Positions 56,508 through 64,000 of a stretch of 64,000 bases of DNA are shown here, piece by piece (position 1 is the first letter of the stretch; every line of letters begins with the position of its first letter). Below the pieces are notes generated by a model. That model was not told the origin of the DNA, made no database searches, and was given only the letters and a program-made list of their open reading frames with translations. This stretch comes from Bog-473 sp963728845 (GTDB lineage: Bacteria > Actinomycetota > Acidimicrobiia > Acidimicrobiales > RAAP-2), in the NCBI GenBank assembly GCA_963728845.1, contig CAVSLS010000044.1, positions 1 through 64,000 of the forward strand. Reading direction: 5' to 3'. A program made the position numbers and the translations under genes.

Positions 56508-58142
56508 TCAGGCCTTGCCGTGGAGGCCCAGTTCGATCGCCTTCACCAGCAAGAGGACGACAGCGACGATCAGGTAAGCGCGCAGCGCCCACATACCGAG
56601 GAGCCGGCCGCGGGACCACTTGGGGCGGCTCAGCAGGTTGAGCGGAGGCATGCGCCAGTTGGCCCGCTGCTCGGCCGAGACCACGGCAACCGGTGGGCGC
56701 GCCAACCGGTGGCGCAGCAGCACGATGCCACCGATCACGTAGACGACGAGGAGGATCCCACCCAGCACCAGGGCGAGATCGTTGACGTTGATGGACGAGA
56801 AGAGCGTCGTGATCATGAGCACGAAGGACATCATCAACAGGACGGAGATGATGACGCTGGCCACCGCGTTCAGCCAGGGGCGGTTCACCCACGGGCCCAG
56901 TACGTCCCGGTCGTTGCAGAGCAGCAGGAGGAAGACGGTTGCGCTGGGCAGCAGCACGCCCGCCAGAGCCTGGACCCCGGTCGTGATGACCCCGAGTGGC
57001 GCGCCAGGGATGACGACGATGCCGGCGGCGAGGACCACCATGGCGCTGAACACACCGTAGAAGAACTTGGCGTCGCGGAATCTCCGGTGCAAGGAGTGAT
57101 GGGCGCCGAAGACGTCCCCGAAGGCGTACGAGGTGGAGAGGGTTACTGCGGCGGCGCCGATGATGGAGGCATTCAGCAACACGATGGCGAAGATGGTGCC
57201 CGCCGCGTTGCTGACGTAATGCTTCAGGCCCTCGGCTACGCCGCCGGCGTTCGTGAAATGGCCGAACAACGGCGTGTGTGCGAAGGCGGCGGCAGTCACC
57301 GCCATGAGCAGGGCGGCGGCGAACACGACCACCAGCGAGCCGACAGCGGTGTCGGCGCGCTCGTAGTTGATCCAGCGTGGCGTGATCCGCTTGTCCACGA
57401 TGTTCGACTGTTGGAAGAAGAGCTGCCACGGGGCGACGGTCGTGCCCACGATGGCGATGATCAGGAGCACCGAGGTGGAGTCGAACCCTCCCTGCACGCC
57501 CGGGGTCACGAGGCCCTTGAAGAAGGGCCCGGCCGTCGGGTGGCTCATGAACGCTAGTGGGATGACGAGGAAGTTGGCGACGATGAACACGAACATGAAG
57601 CGCTCCCAGCGCCGGAAGCTCCCCGTCGCCGTCATAGCGATGAGGGTGACGGCGGCGATGGGCACCGAGTAGTACTCGCTGATCCCGAAGTAGCCGAGGG
57701 CGAGGCTGACCCCGATGAACTCGGTGGCGATGGTGAGGAAGTTGAGGATGAAGAGGTCGCCGACGGAGAACATTCCCCAGAACCGGCCGAAGCGCTCGTT
57801 GATCAGGCGGGCGTGGCCGACACCGGTGACGGCGCCGAGGCGCACCACCATCTCCTGGTTCACGATGAGCACCGGGATGAGCAGCGGAAGGGTCCACAGG
57901 AGAGTGAGGCCGTAGTTCTGACCCGCCTGCGCGTAGGTGGAGACGCCACCGGCGTCGTTGTCGCCGACCATGACGATGAGCCCCGGTCCCATGATGGCGA
58001 GCAGGGTCAGGAGGCGCGCCGCCCACGAACGGCGTGCACCGGTGTCGTGCTGGCGAATCGTGCCGAACGCGCCCTGGATGTCGCCAACGTGTGCCTCGTC
58101 GAGGACGGCGGTGGCGCCCTCGGTCTCCTCGGGTTCGGGCAT
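56508..58142 (-). CDS. Nramp-superfamily metal transporter, variant (possibly Mg2+) type
   Basis: 544 residues with about 11 transmembrane helices. GPGLIVMVGDNDAGGVSTYA occupies the position of the TM1 metal site, which in typical Nramp proteins is DPGN. TM6 reads GTTVAPWQLFFQQSNIVDK, where typical Nramp proteins have a Met in MPHN. The Met-to-Ala change is the kind of substitution reported in Nramp-related Mg2+ transporters, so selectivity for Mg2+ over Mn2+/Fe2+ is possible but inferred. It follows a soluble MgtE-like CBS protein and a metal-sensor gene on the same strand. Confidence 0.8.
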   Translation of the reverse strand: MPEPEETEGATAVLDEAHVGDIQGAFGTIRQHDTGARRSWAARLLTLLAIMGPGLIVMVGDNDAGGVSTYAQAGQNYGLTLLWTLPLLIPVLIVNQEMVVRLGAVTGVGHARLINERFGRFWGMFSVGDLFILNFLTIATEFIGVSLALGYFGISEYYSVPIAAVTLIAMTATGSFRRWERFMFVFIVANFLVIPLAFMSHPTAGPFFKGLVTPGVQGGFDSTSVLLIIAIVGTTVAPWQLFFQQSNIVDKRITPRWINYERADTAVGSLVVVFAAALLMAVTAAAFAHTPLFGHFTNAGGVAEGLKHYVSNAAGTIFAIVLLNASIIGAAAVTLSTSYAFGDVFGAHHSLHRRFRDAKFFYGVFSAMVVLAAGIVVIPGAPLGVITTGVQALAGVLLPSATVFLLLLCNDRDVLGPWVNRPWLNAVASVIISVLLMMSFVLMITTLFSSINVNDLALVLGGILLVVYVIGGIVLLRHRLARPPVAVVSAEQRANWRMPPLNLLSRPKWSRGRLLGMWALRAYLIVAVVLLLVKAIELGLHGKA

Positions 58143-58375
58143 GCGTCACCTCCCTGATGCCCTGATGGCTCTCGTGGACGTCTCTGCTCTCTGCCCGATG
58201 TCTCGCTGCCGCAAGCGCTTTCCGTAGCTGCACGCGTCTGCCACGAAAGGGCACAAATGCCGTGATCAGGAGGGCCCGCGGGGGACCCGGCCGTGAACGC
58301 TACGCCGGAGCAGCGCTGGTTGGTGCAAGACATACCGATGCGCCCCGAACCCGGGTCTTCGTCGGCCGAAGAACG
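58143..58375. other. 233 bp gap inside the metal operon
   Basis: No gene. It may contain a second promoter or leader for the transporter gene; I could not recognise an M-box or yybP-ykoY aptamer in it. Confidence 0.4.
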
Positions 58376-59644
58376 TCATTCTTCGGCCGCCGTCATGCCG
58401 AAGTCACGCCGCCATCCCGAGGGCAACAGCAGCTCGAGCACGTCGTCCACGGTGATGACACCGAGGATGCCCTGGTGCTCGGGATCGAGCACGGGAGCAA
58501 CGGTGAGGTTGAAGTCGGACATCTTCCGTACCGTCGCGCCGAGATCCCAATCCGGGTGCACATGCCCGAGTTCCGACGTGGCGACCTCGTACAGCGTCTC
58601 GTGCCGCGGGCTCTGAATCAGTTGCACGGCCGAGACCGACCCGATGACGTGTCCGTCGTCGAGGTCCGAGACGAACACGAACGACAGCGCCTCGCGGGGC
58701 ACCGTGCTGACCCGAATCGCTTCCAGCGCCTCGTCCACGGTGGTATTGCCCGGCAACTCCAAAAAGTCCGGGCTCATGAGGCCGCCCGCCGTCTCGGGGT
58801 GGTAGTGGAGGAGCGAGCGCACCTTGCGGCGCTGAGGCTCGGGGAGCAGGTCGAGGATCGGGGCCCGCCGCTCCTGGTCGATCTCGGAGATCATGTCAGC
58901 GGCGTCGTCGGGCGCCATGGACCCGAGGAGCTGGGCGGCCTCCTCGTCGGAGCGCTCCTGCACGAACTCGACTTGGTGCTCGGGGTCGAGCTCCTCGAAG
59001 ACGTCCGCCTCGAGCGCCGGGTCCTGACCCACCACCTCGATGATCTCCTCACCCTCCTCGTGTGAAGCCGCCTCCACGAGATCCGCGATGCGGGCCGGAT
59101 GCAGCCGCGCCAGCTTGCGGTACGGAATGCGGAGCCGGGCGCTCGGCACGTGGGACACGAAGGGCTCGATGCTCTCCCAGTCGATGATGGCGCCGGCCCC
59201 CGAGTGCTGGCCGAGGCGGCCGGGCAGGAGGCGGCGCAGCGTCCCGCGGGCCGTCGGATCGACGCCGACGACCTCCCACCCGTTCTCGGTGCGGGTCAGC
59301 TCTATCTCGTTGGCCCGGATGAGACGGCCGCCCACGACGTTGATCAGGTGCCGCGCCATGAGGTCCTTGGCCAACAGGAGTTCGCCCGGGCGCCGCTCGA
59401 AGCGGCGCAGGTCGACCTTGGCACCGTCGAAGGTGACGCGTCCCGGCTCGATGGCGGAGATCTTGCGGGCGGGCACGAACAGCTCACGTCCGCCGATCTT
59501 CACGACCAGACCCACGATCGGCGGGTGCGGGCTGCCGTCCATGCGGGCCACGAGGTCCTGCACACGCCCGAGCTTGTCGCGCGTCTTGGCGTCGACGAGC
59601 GGGCGTTTGAGGATGCCCGAGAGGTGGATCAGTTCAGTGGCCAT
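58376..59644 (-). CDS. Soluble MgtE N-terminal/CBS-domain protein with PRC-barrel start
   Basis: 422 residues, intact, no membrane helices. The N-terminal part (LIHLSGILKRPLVDAKTRDK, GRVQDLV) resembles a PRC-barrel. The MgtE intracellular N domain follows with the repeats LDPEHQVEFVQERSDEEAAQ, MAPDDAADMISEID, LLPEPQRRKVRSLLHYHPET and AGGLMSPDFLEL. Then come two CBS motifs (ALSFVFVSDLDDGHVIGSV and VAPVLDPEHQGILGVITVDD). MgtE channels use exactly these domains to sense Mg2+, but the MgtE pore is absent. Its position between a metal sensor and the Nramp-like transporter suggests it gates or senses for that transporter. Confidence 0.85.
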   Translation of the reverse strand: MATELIHLSGILKRPLVDAKTRDKLGRVQDLVARMDGSPHPPIVGLVVKIGGRELFVPARKISAIEPGRVTFDGAKVDLRRFERRPGELLLAKDLMARHLINVVGGRLIRANEIELTRTENGWEVVGVDPTARGTLRRLLPGRLGQHSGAGAIIDWESIEPFVSHVPSARLRIPYRKLARLHPARIADLVEAASHEEGEEIIEVVGQDPALEADVFEELDPEHQVEFVQERSDEEAAQLLGSMAPDDAADMISEIDQERRAPILDLLPEPQRRKVRSLLHYHPETAGGLMSPDFLELPGNTTVDEALEAIRVSTVPREALSFVFVSDLDDGHVIGSVSAVQLIQSPRHETLYEVATSELGHVHPDWDLGATVRKMSDFNLTVAPVLDPEHQGILGVITVDDVLELLLPSGWRRDFGMTAAEE

Positions 59645-60044
59645 GGCGAGCGGTCTTCGGCGTCGCCTCGTGCAGCGGGCGGAGTCGGGCAGGGTGGTCG
59701 GGCAAGCCCACCATCTGTTGGTCGGCGTGGTAGAGGGCCTCGGTGAGCAGTCGCGCGACGTGCGCGTCGGCCGCCGAGTAGTAGGCGAACGTGCCCTCTC
59801 GCCGCACGCTCACCAGTCTGGCCCAACGCAGCTTCGAGAGGTGCTGGGAGACGGCCGTGGGCGAGGCACCCACCAGGTCGGCCAGGCACGAGACCGAGGA
59901 CTCCCCCTGCAGCAAGGCCCACAGGAGCTTGATGCGGGTCGGGTCCGAGAGGAGCCGGAAGGCGTCGCTGGCCGCGGAGACCTCCTCCTCCGCGGGCATC
60001 TCGAGGGCCCGACTATCTACGTGCATGCGAAGATAACGATACAT
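59634..60044 (-). CDS. ArsR/SmtB-type metal-responsive repressor
   Basis: About 136 residues from ATG 60044 (or ATG 60026). The winged helix reads DAFRLLSDPTRIKLLWAL, VSCLADLVGASPTAVSQHL and a wing with RREGTFAYYSAADAH. The last helix DAHVARLLTEALYHADQ has the D-x-H-x10-H spacing of the SmtB-type alpha-5 zinc site; the fourth ligand position is Gln rather than Glu or His. It overlaps the MgtE-like gene by 11 bases, so it probably controls the operon. An imperfect inverted repeat TATCT...AGATA (60,014-60,035) near its start is a possible operator. Confidence 0.85.
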   Translation of the reverse strand: MYRYLRMHVDSRALEMPAEEEVSAASDAFRLLSDPTRIKLLWALLQGESSVSCLADLVGASPTAVSQHLSKLRWARLVSVRREGTFAYYSAADAHVARLLTEALYHADQQMVGLPDHPARLRPLHEATPKTARHGH

Positions 60045-60233
60045 TGCCGAGGAGCGCCGTGGAGCCCGCCCGAGCGTGACGGAGGTACCGACGCCCCGCT
60101 CCCTCTGACTGCCATTCACCGACGGCGCTGGCTAGGCTTTGTCGTCGTTCCGGCCGCCCAGTCCGGAGCCGTCGCGGGGCACGGGCGTCGACCAGAACCA
60201 GGGTTCGCACGTCAACCAGAACACTGCGCCACC

Positions 60234-62058
60234 ATGAGCCCTCCCAACCCCGAGAACGACCCAGTCCACAAGGGCCTGCATCAGCTCGGACAGCAGATGG
60301 AGGACGCGAGCCCAATTGATTCGGCTCCCTCGCCCCCTCCCGACGACGTCGCCGACAACCCTGTCGAGAAAGGGCTGCACGAGCTGGGGCGGCAGATCGA
60401 TGAGGCCGAGCGCGCCGACCGGGACAAGCCCGGCCGCAGACGCCAAAAGGAGAGTGAGGGGGACCCGGACCGCCGGGGACCCGCGCACGCCGCCCCCAAG
60501 AAGAAGCGCTCGGGCAAGCGCACCGCGGCCTGGGTGGGCGGCACCCTGCTGCTCGTAATCGTGCTGATCGCCGGCGCGGCAGCCGGTTACGGCTGGTACC
60601 TCAATCACGAGATCCACCGCATCGACCTGAAGAACCTGACCTCGGCCCCGGTGAAGGGCGCTGACGCCGGCACGGAGAACATCCTCATGATCGGCTCCAC
60701 GGACCGCTGCGCCCTCAAGGTGCAGAACCCGGCCTACGGCCTGTGCTCCCAGGGCGTCAACGGAGTGAACAGCGACGTCGTGATGATCCTGCACCTCAAT
60801 CCGGCGAACGGAACGCTTTCGATCCTGTCCATCCCGCGTGACCTCTTCGTGCCCAACGCCCGCGCCGACGGGGCCAACAAGATCGACGCCGCGCTCTTCC
60901 AGGGTCCCGACCAGCTGATCAAAGCAATCGAGGAGGACTTCGGGATCCCGATCCAGCACTTCGTCGAGCTGAACTTCGACAGCTTCATCAACGTCGTGAA
61001 CGCGCTCGGCGGCATCAAGATGTACTTCCCCGAGCCGGTCTTCGACGCCTACTCGGGGCTCAACATCCAGACCACCGGCTGCATCGCGCTCAACGGGACC
61101 CAGGCGCTCCAGGTCGTGCGCGCGCGTCACCTCCAGTACAAGGGTCCGGGCGTCACGACGACCGACCCGAACTACTGGCCCCAGGAGAACCAGAGCGACC
61201 TGGCGCGCATCCGGCGGGACCACGAATTCCTGCCGCGTGCTGGCAGCCGCCGTGAAGGCCAAGGGCCTCAGCAACCCGATCACCGATCAGCAACTCGTCG
61301 CCGGTGTGGTGGGGCAGCTCACCGTGGATTCGGGACTCTCGGCCACCGACATGATCAGCCTGGTGCTCGACTTCCACAACGTCAACGTGAAAGCGGCGCC
61401 GCAGCTGACAGTGCCCGTCGCCGTGGACCAATTCGGAAGCTACAACTACCAGGGGGGCAGCTACGGGGACGTCGAGTTCCCGGTACAGCCTCAGGACCAC
61501 AACGCCATCGACCAGTTCCTCGGACTGACGTCGAGCGGCGACGACACCTACGCCGGCGGTGCGCTCCCATCCCCCTCGACGGTCACGGTCTCGGTCATGA
61601 ACGGGTCGGGCGCCTACAACCAGGCGACCAACACGGCGACCAGCCTGCAGGCGCTCGGGTTCCACATCGGGACGATCGGCGACACCACCCCTGTCGGCCA
61701 TGAGGCGGAGACCGTCGTCTACTACTCGTCGAAGACCCCGGCCGAATTGGCCACGGCCCAAACCGTGGCCAACGCCATGTCGGGAGCGGTGATCATGGCG
61801 GAAGACCCGACCCAGGTGAAGCCGGACTCGCAGGTCACCGTCGTGACGGGCACAGATTTCAGCGTGAACCCGCCCCCCGCCACGACCACCCCGACGTCGG
61901 TGGGTGGACCGGCCACCGGCCCGGCTGCACCGAGCGCGACGACGACCACCGCGCCCTCGTCGTCGAGCAGCGCCTTCGCACCACCGACGGCGACGGTGGA
62001 GCCGCTACAACCCTGGGACCCCCGCTCGTGCACCCCGAGCGGGGGGGAGGGTGCCTGA
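60234..62058 (+). CDS. LytR-CpsA-Psr (LCP) family cell-wall ligase with LytR_C domain (one frameshift)
   Basis: About 607 residues from ATG 60234. The cytoplasmic N-terminus has two copies of a NPV-KGLH-LG-Q motif. A single membrane helix (GGTLLLVIVLIAGAAAGY) follows. The LCP domain shows NILMIGSTDR, NSDVVMILHLNPANG, LSILSIPRDLFV, DFGIPIQHFVELNF, and Arg-rich VVRARHLQYK and QSDLARIRRDHEFL, the pyrophosphate-binding arginines. A frame change near 61,230 leads to the rest and a LytR_C domain (VTVSVMNGSGAYNQAT). It should transfer lipid-linked polymers to peptidoglycan. The C-terminus is Pro/Thr/Ser-rich. Confidence 0.9.
62019..62045. terminator. Hairpin at the convergent ends of the LCP and SDR genes
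   Basis: CCCCCGCTCG pairs with CGAGCGGGGG (10 bp, 7-base loop). It lies within the last codons of the LCP gene and 26 bases from the SDR stop, so it can serve both strands. Confidence 0.5.
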
Positions 62059-62070
62059 GCGGACGCGGCG

Positions 62071-62895
62071 TCAGGCGAAGATCTCGCCGCCGTTGGTGTC
62101 GAGCGCCTGGCCGGTCATGGCGCTGGACAGGTCCGAGGCCAGGTACACGATCGAACCGGCCACGTCCTCGTCGCTCGGGATCCGACCCAGGGGGACCCGC
62201 GCGTTGAGCTCGTCGACCACGACTTGCGCCGGCACGCCCCGCCCGCTCGACGTCATCTCGATGTAGAGATCGACCGAGGGCCCGGCCATCCAGCCCGGGA
62301 CGACGGCGTTCACCCGCACCTTGGATGGGCCCAGTTCGTAGGCCAGCACCCGGGTGGCGGTGAGCAACGCGCCTTTCGAAATGGCGTACCCACCCTGAGC
62401 CGGCTGGGGCTGACGGGTCACCATGGACGCCACCATCACCACCGAGCCGCCGCCGCGGGCGCGCAGGAAGGGCAGGGCGGCTCGGGTCATCTGCAGCGAG
62501 CCGAAGAGGTTCACGTCCATGATCTTGCGCCAGAGGCCGAGATCGACGTCCTCGAAGCTCTGGAACACGTCGGCACGGAACGCGTTGTTCACCAGCACGT
62601 CGATGCCGCCGAACTCCTCGTTGGCGGCCTTCATCAGGCGGGCACACGCCTCGGGATCGGTGATGTTGGTCGGTACGGCGATGGCCCGGCGGCCCATGCC
62701 ACCGATCTCGGCGAGCACGTCGTCGAGAGTCGACTGCCGGCGAGCGGCCAGCACGAGATCGGCGCGGTGGGTGGCGAGCGCCCGCGCCGCTTGCCGGCCC
62801 AGGCCCGGGCCGACGCCCGACACCACGCACACCTTGCCCGACAGCAGCCCGGGGCCGGCCATCGTGCGCTCCATACCGCTCTCAGCAGCCGTCAT
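62071..62895 (-). CDS. Short-chain dehydrogenase/reductase
   Basis: 274 residues, intact. The NAD(P)-binding Rossmann motif is VVSGVGPGLGRQAARALA (GxxxGxG). NNA lies in DVLVNNAFRADVF. The catalytic Ser is in VVMVASMVTRQ and Tyr/Lys in GGYAISKGALL. PGWMAGPS and the C-terminal ALDTNGGEIFA fit a classical SDR. Substrate unknown. It converges on the LCP gene. Confidence 0.9.
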   Translation of the reverse strand: MTAAESGMERTMAGPGLLSGKVCVVSGVGPGLGRQAARALATHRADLVLAARRQSTLDDVLAEIGGMGRRAIAVPTNITDPEACARLMKAANEEFGGIDVLVNNAFRADVFQSFEDVDLGLWRKIMDVNLFGSLQMTRAALPFLRARGGGSVVMVASMVTRQPQPAQGGYAISKGALLTATRVLAYELGPSKVRVNAVVPGWMAGPSVDLYIEMTSSGRGVPAQVVVDELNARVPLGRIPSDEDVAGSIVYLASDLSSAMTGQALDTNGGEIFA

Positions 62896-62997
62896 GGGCG
62901 GAAGCGTAGGACACCCGGCCAGCTCGGAGCCGGGCCATCCGCGCCGGTGGCGGCCGCGCCTGAGATGATCGGATCACAGGTAGATCGAAGGAGGGTC

Positions 62998-63336
62998 ATG
63001 GCCATTTGTGCGCACTGCGGTGGCGAGATGACCGAGGGGATCAGCTGCCTGACCGACCCCGTGATGATCGGTGGCAAGGCCTATTCCCCCATCCGGTGGG
63101 GTCAGGAGCCCCGGCCGAGGCATCGCTACGAACCAGAGGAGTGCCGTGACTGCGGGACGCCGATGGGCGGGGTACACCATCCCGGTTGCGCCATGGAGCG
63201 GTGCCCGGCCTGCCACGGTCAGGCGATCGGGTGCGGGTGCGTGCCCGAGCTCGGGTGTGAGACGGAGTGCACGTTCGACCACCCGCGGGCCATGCGATGC
63301 CGCTCGCACGTCTTGCGGCGCGTCGGCTGGCGCTGA
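62998..63336 (+). CDS. Small cysteine-rich zinc-ribbon protein
   Basis: 112 residues from ATG 62998 with a good AGGAGGG ribosome-binding site. Cysteine pairs occur throughout: CAHCGGEM, CRDCGTPMGGVHHPGC, CPACHGQAIGCGC and further single cysteines, enough for two or more zinc ribbons. There is no enzyme domain. Similar proteins of unknown role are common in soil Actinobacteria. Confidence 0.7.
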   Translation: MAICAHCGGEMTEGISCLTDPVMIGGKAYSPIRWGQEPRPRHRYEPEECRDCGTPMGGVHHPGCAMERCPACHGQAIGCGCVPELGCETECTFDHPRAMRCRSHVLRRVGWR

Positions 63337-63338
63337 CG

Positions 63339-63973
63339 TCAGTCGTCCGGCCCCGGCGCTCGTCCTGAGCGCCTGAGCATCGCCTCCCACGGGCGAAGGC
63401 GAGCCCCGAGGGGGACCAGCAGAGCAGCCACCCATCCGCGGGCTCCGCCCTCGGCTGCGGCCAGACACACACCTGTGGCCCGGTACAGCGCCGCGGGATC
63501 GGAGGGTCGGTGCCCCCGGCTGCGGGACCGGGCGAGGTCCCATGCGTGCAGATGCCACTCGCAGGCGGCCACCCCAGCGTGCAGGCCGGCCGTGACCGTC
63601 CCGCGCGGATACCCGAAGGGGAGATCCCACACCGGGGTCAGGCGTTCGCGGAGGCGCGGGCGCTCTCGACGAACTGCGCAACCGCGATCGAACCACTCAG
63701 GCCGGCCATGGACTCGAGGGCCTCGGCATTCCTCGGCGCCAGCTCCGCCACACCGAAGGGCGGCTGGGCGTCCCCCCGCTGGGCCCGGTCCAGCCAGGCG
63801 TGGTACCAGCCCGCCACGGCGAGCACGTGGCGGGCCACGTCCGCTGCCGTCCACTCCCCTAAGGCAGCGCGGGCCCAGCCGTCAGGGCCCAGCCCTTCGG
63901 TCCACTCGGCGAAGGCGTCGACTGCTTCGTCATAGAGGCGGAGGACGCTGTCTCGCGGAACCGCCTGCATCAC
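63339..63973 (-). CDS. TIGR03083/DinB_2-type (mycothiol-dependent maleylpyruvate isomerase-like) protein (frameshifted)
   Basis: About 210 residues. The N-terminal helical part contains LGEWTAADVARHVLAVAGWY, the His of which is a typical metal ligand of this fold, and a second His occurs in the later VAACEWHLHAWDLA. A frameshift near 63,640 splits the gene between those parts. Members bind a metal and often use mycothiol; the reaction here is not predictable. It converges on the zinc-ribbon gene with a 2-base gap. Start GTG 63973 or ATG 63970. Confidence 0.75.
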
Positions 63974-64000
63974 CGGACTCTTGCACGGTTCGTGCTCACA

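Noticed and set aside
58143..58375. Mg2+ or Mn2+ riboswitch before the Nramp-like gene
   Set aside because: I could not recognise the conserved helices or loops of an M-box or yybP-ykoY aptamer; a covariance search would be needed.

Overview
The window looks like two unrelated pieces of DNA joined at about 11.09-11.17 kb. Bases 1 to about 11,090 carry a secreted GH13 alpha-amylase-like enzyme, GH31 glycosidase sequence, a DUF1080 domain, a vanadium-type haloperoxidase, an IS3-family remnant riddled with small inverted-repeat elements, and a di-heme cytochrome c peroxidase. This set is what one expects from a Planctomycetes (Isosphaeraceae-like) genome. From about 11,170 to 64,000 the DNA is higher in G+C and typically actinobacterial: mycobacterial-type TopA with a Lys/Ala-rich tail, WhiB next to two ArsA/Get3-like ATPases, GlnR-like plus GlnA2-like genes, a BTAD regulator, H+-pyrophosphatase and an LCP protein. 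Class Acidimicrobiia is my best guess. Genes on both sides are cut at the junction, so an assembly chimera is the simplest explanation; horizontal transfer is the alternative.

Actinobacterial layout: a truncated membrane sensor and tRNA-Thr(CGT); a cNMP-binding protein; a large BTAD/AAA regulator; the topA-tmk-holB replication cluster; hppA; a potassium-type module (OB-fold protein, KimA-like APC transporter and, divergently, two RCK/TrkA proteins); a HAD phosphatase; the principal-type sigma factor; nadE; glnA with a GlnR-like regulator; ridA and a molybdenum hydroxylase; a divergent pair of Fe-S assembly genes (iscA-like, mrp); MBL and NUDIX hydrolases; a DUF929 protein that has lost its CxxC; whiB with two ArsA-like ATPases; a receiver protein and a CorC-like CBS protein.

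A tRNA-Pro(CGG) gene at 44,998-45,072 is followed by a 7.7 kb island (about 45,030-52,830). The 3' part of the tRNA is repeated at 52,769-52,830 as the right attachment site. The island carries a truncated and frameshifted tyrosine integrase, an orphan YoeB toxin remnant, a secreted Ig-like protein, a membrane-anchored alpha/beta hydrolase, a Y-family polymerase fragment with an SOS-box-like site, a VapBC pair with a palindromic operator on its start codon, and a UPF0158 protein.

Beyond the island lie a hypothetical protein, a GAF-GGDEF diguanylate cyclase, a NUDIX hydrolase, an apparent metal operon (SmtB/ArsR-type sensor, soluble MgtE-N/CBS protein, Nramp-like transporter), an LCP cell-wall enzyme, an SDR oxidoreductase, a zinc-ribbon protein and a TIGR03083/DinB_2-like protein.

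Many single-copy housekeeping genes (tmk, holB, nadE, mrp, trkA and others) are broken by single-base frameshifts while their conserved motifs stay intact in adjacent frames. I therefore treat most frameshifts as sequence errors and annotate through them; exact protein ends in those genes are approximate.
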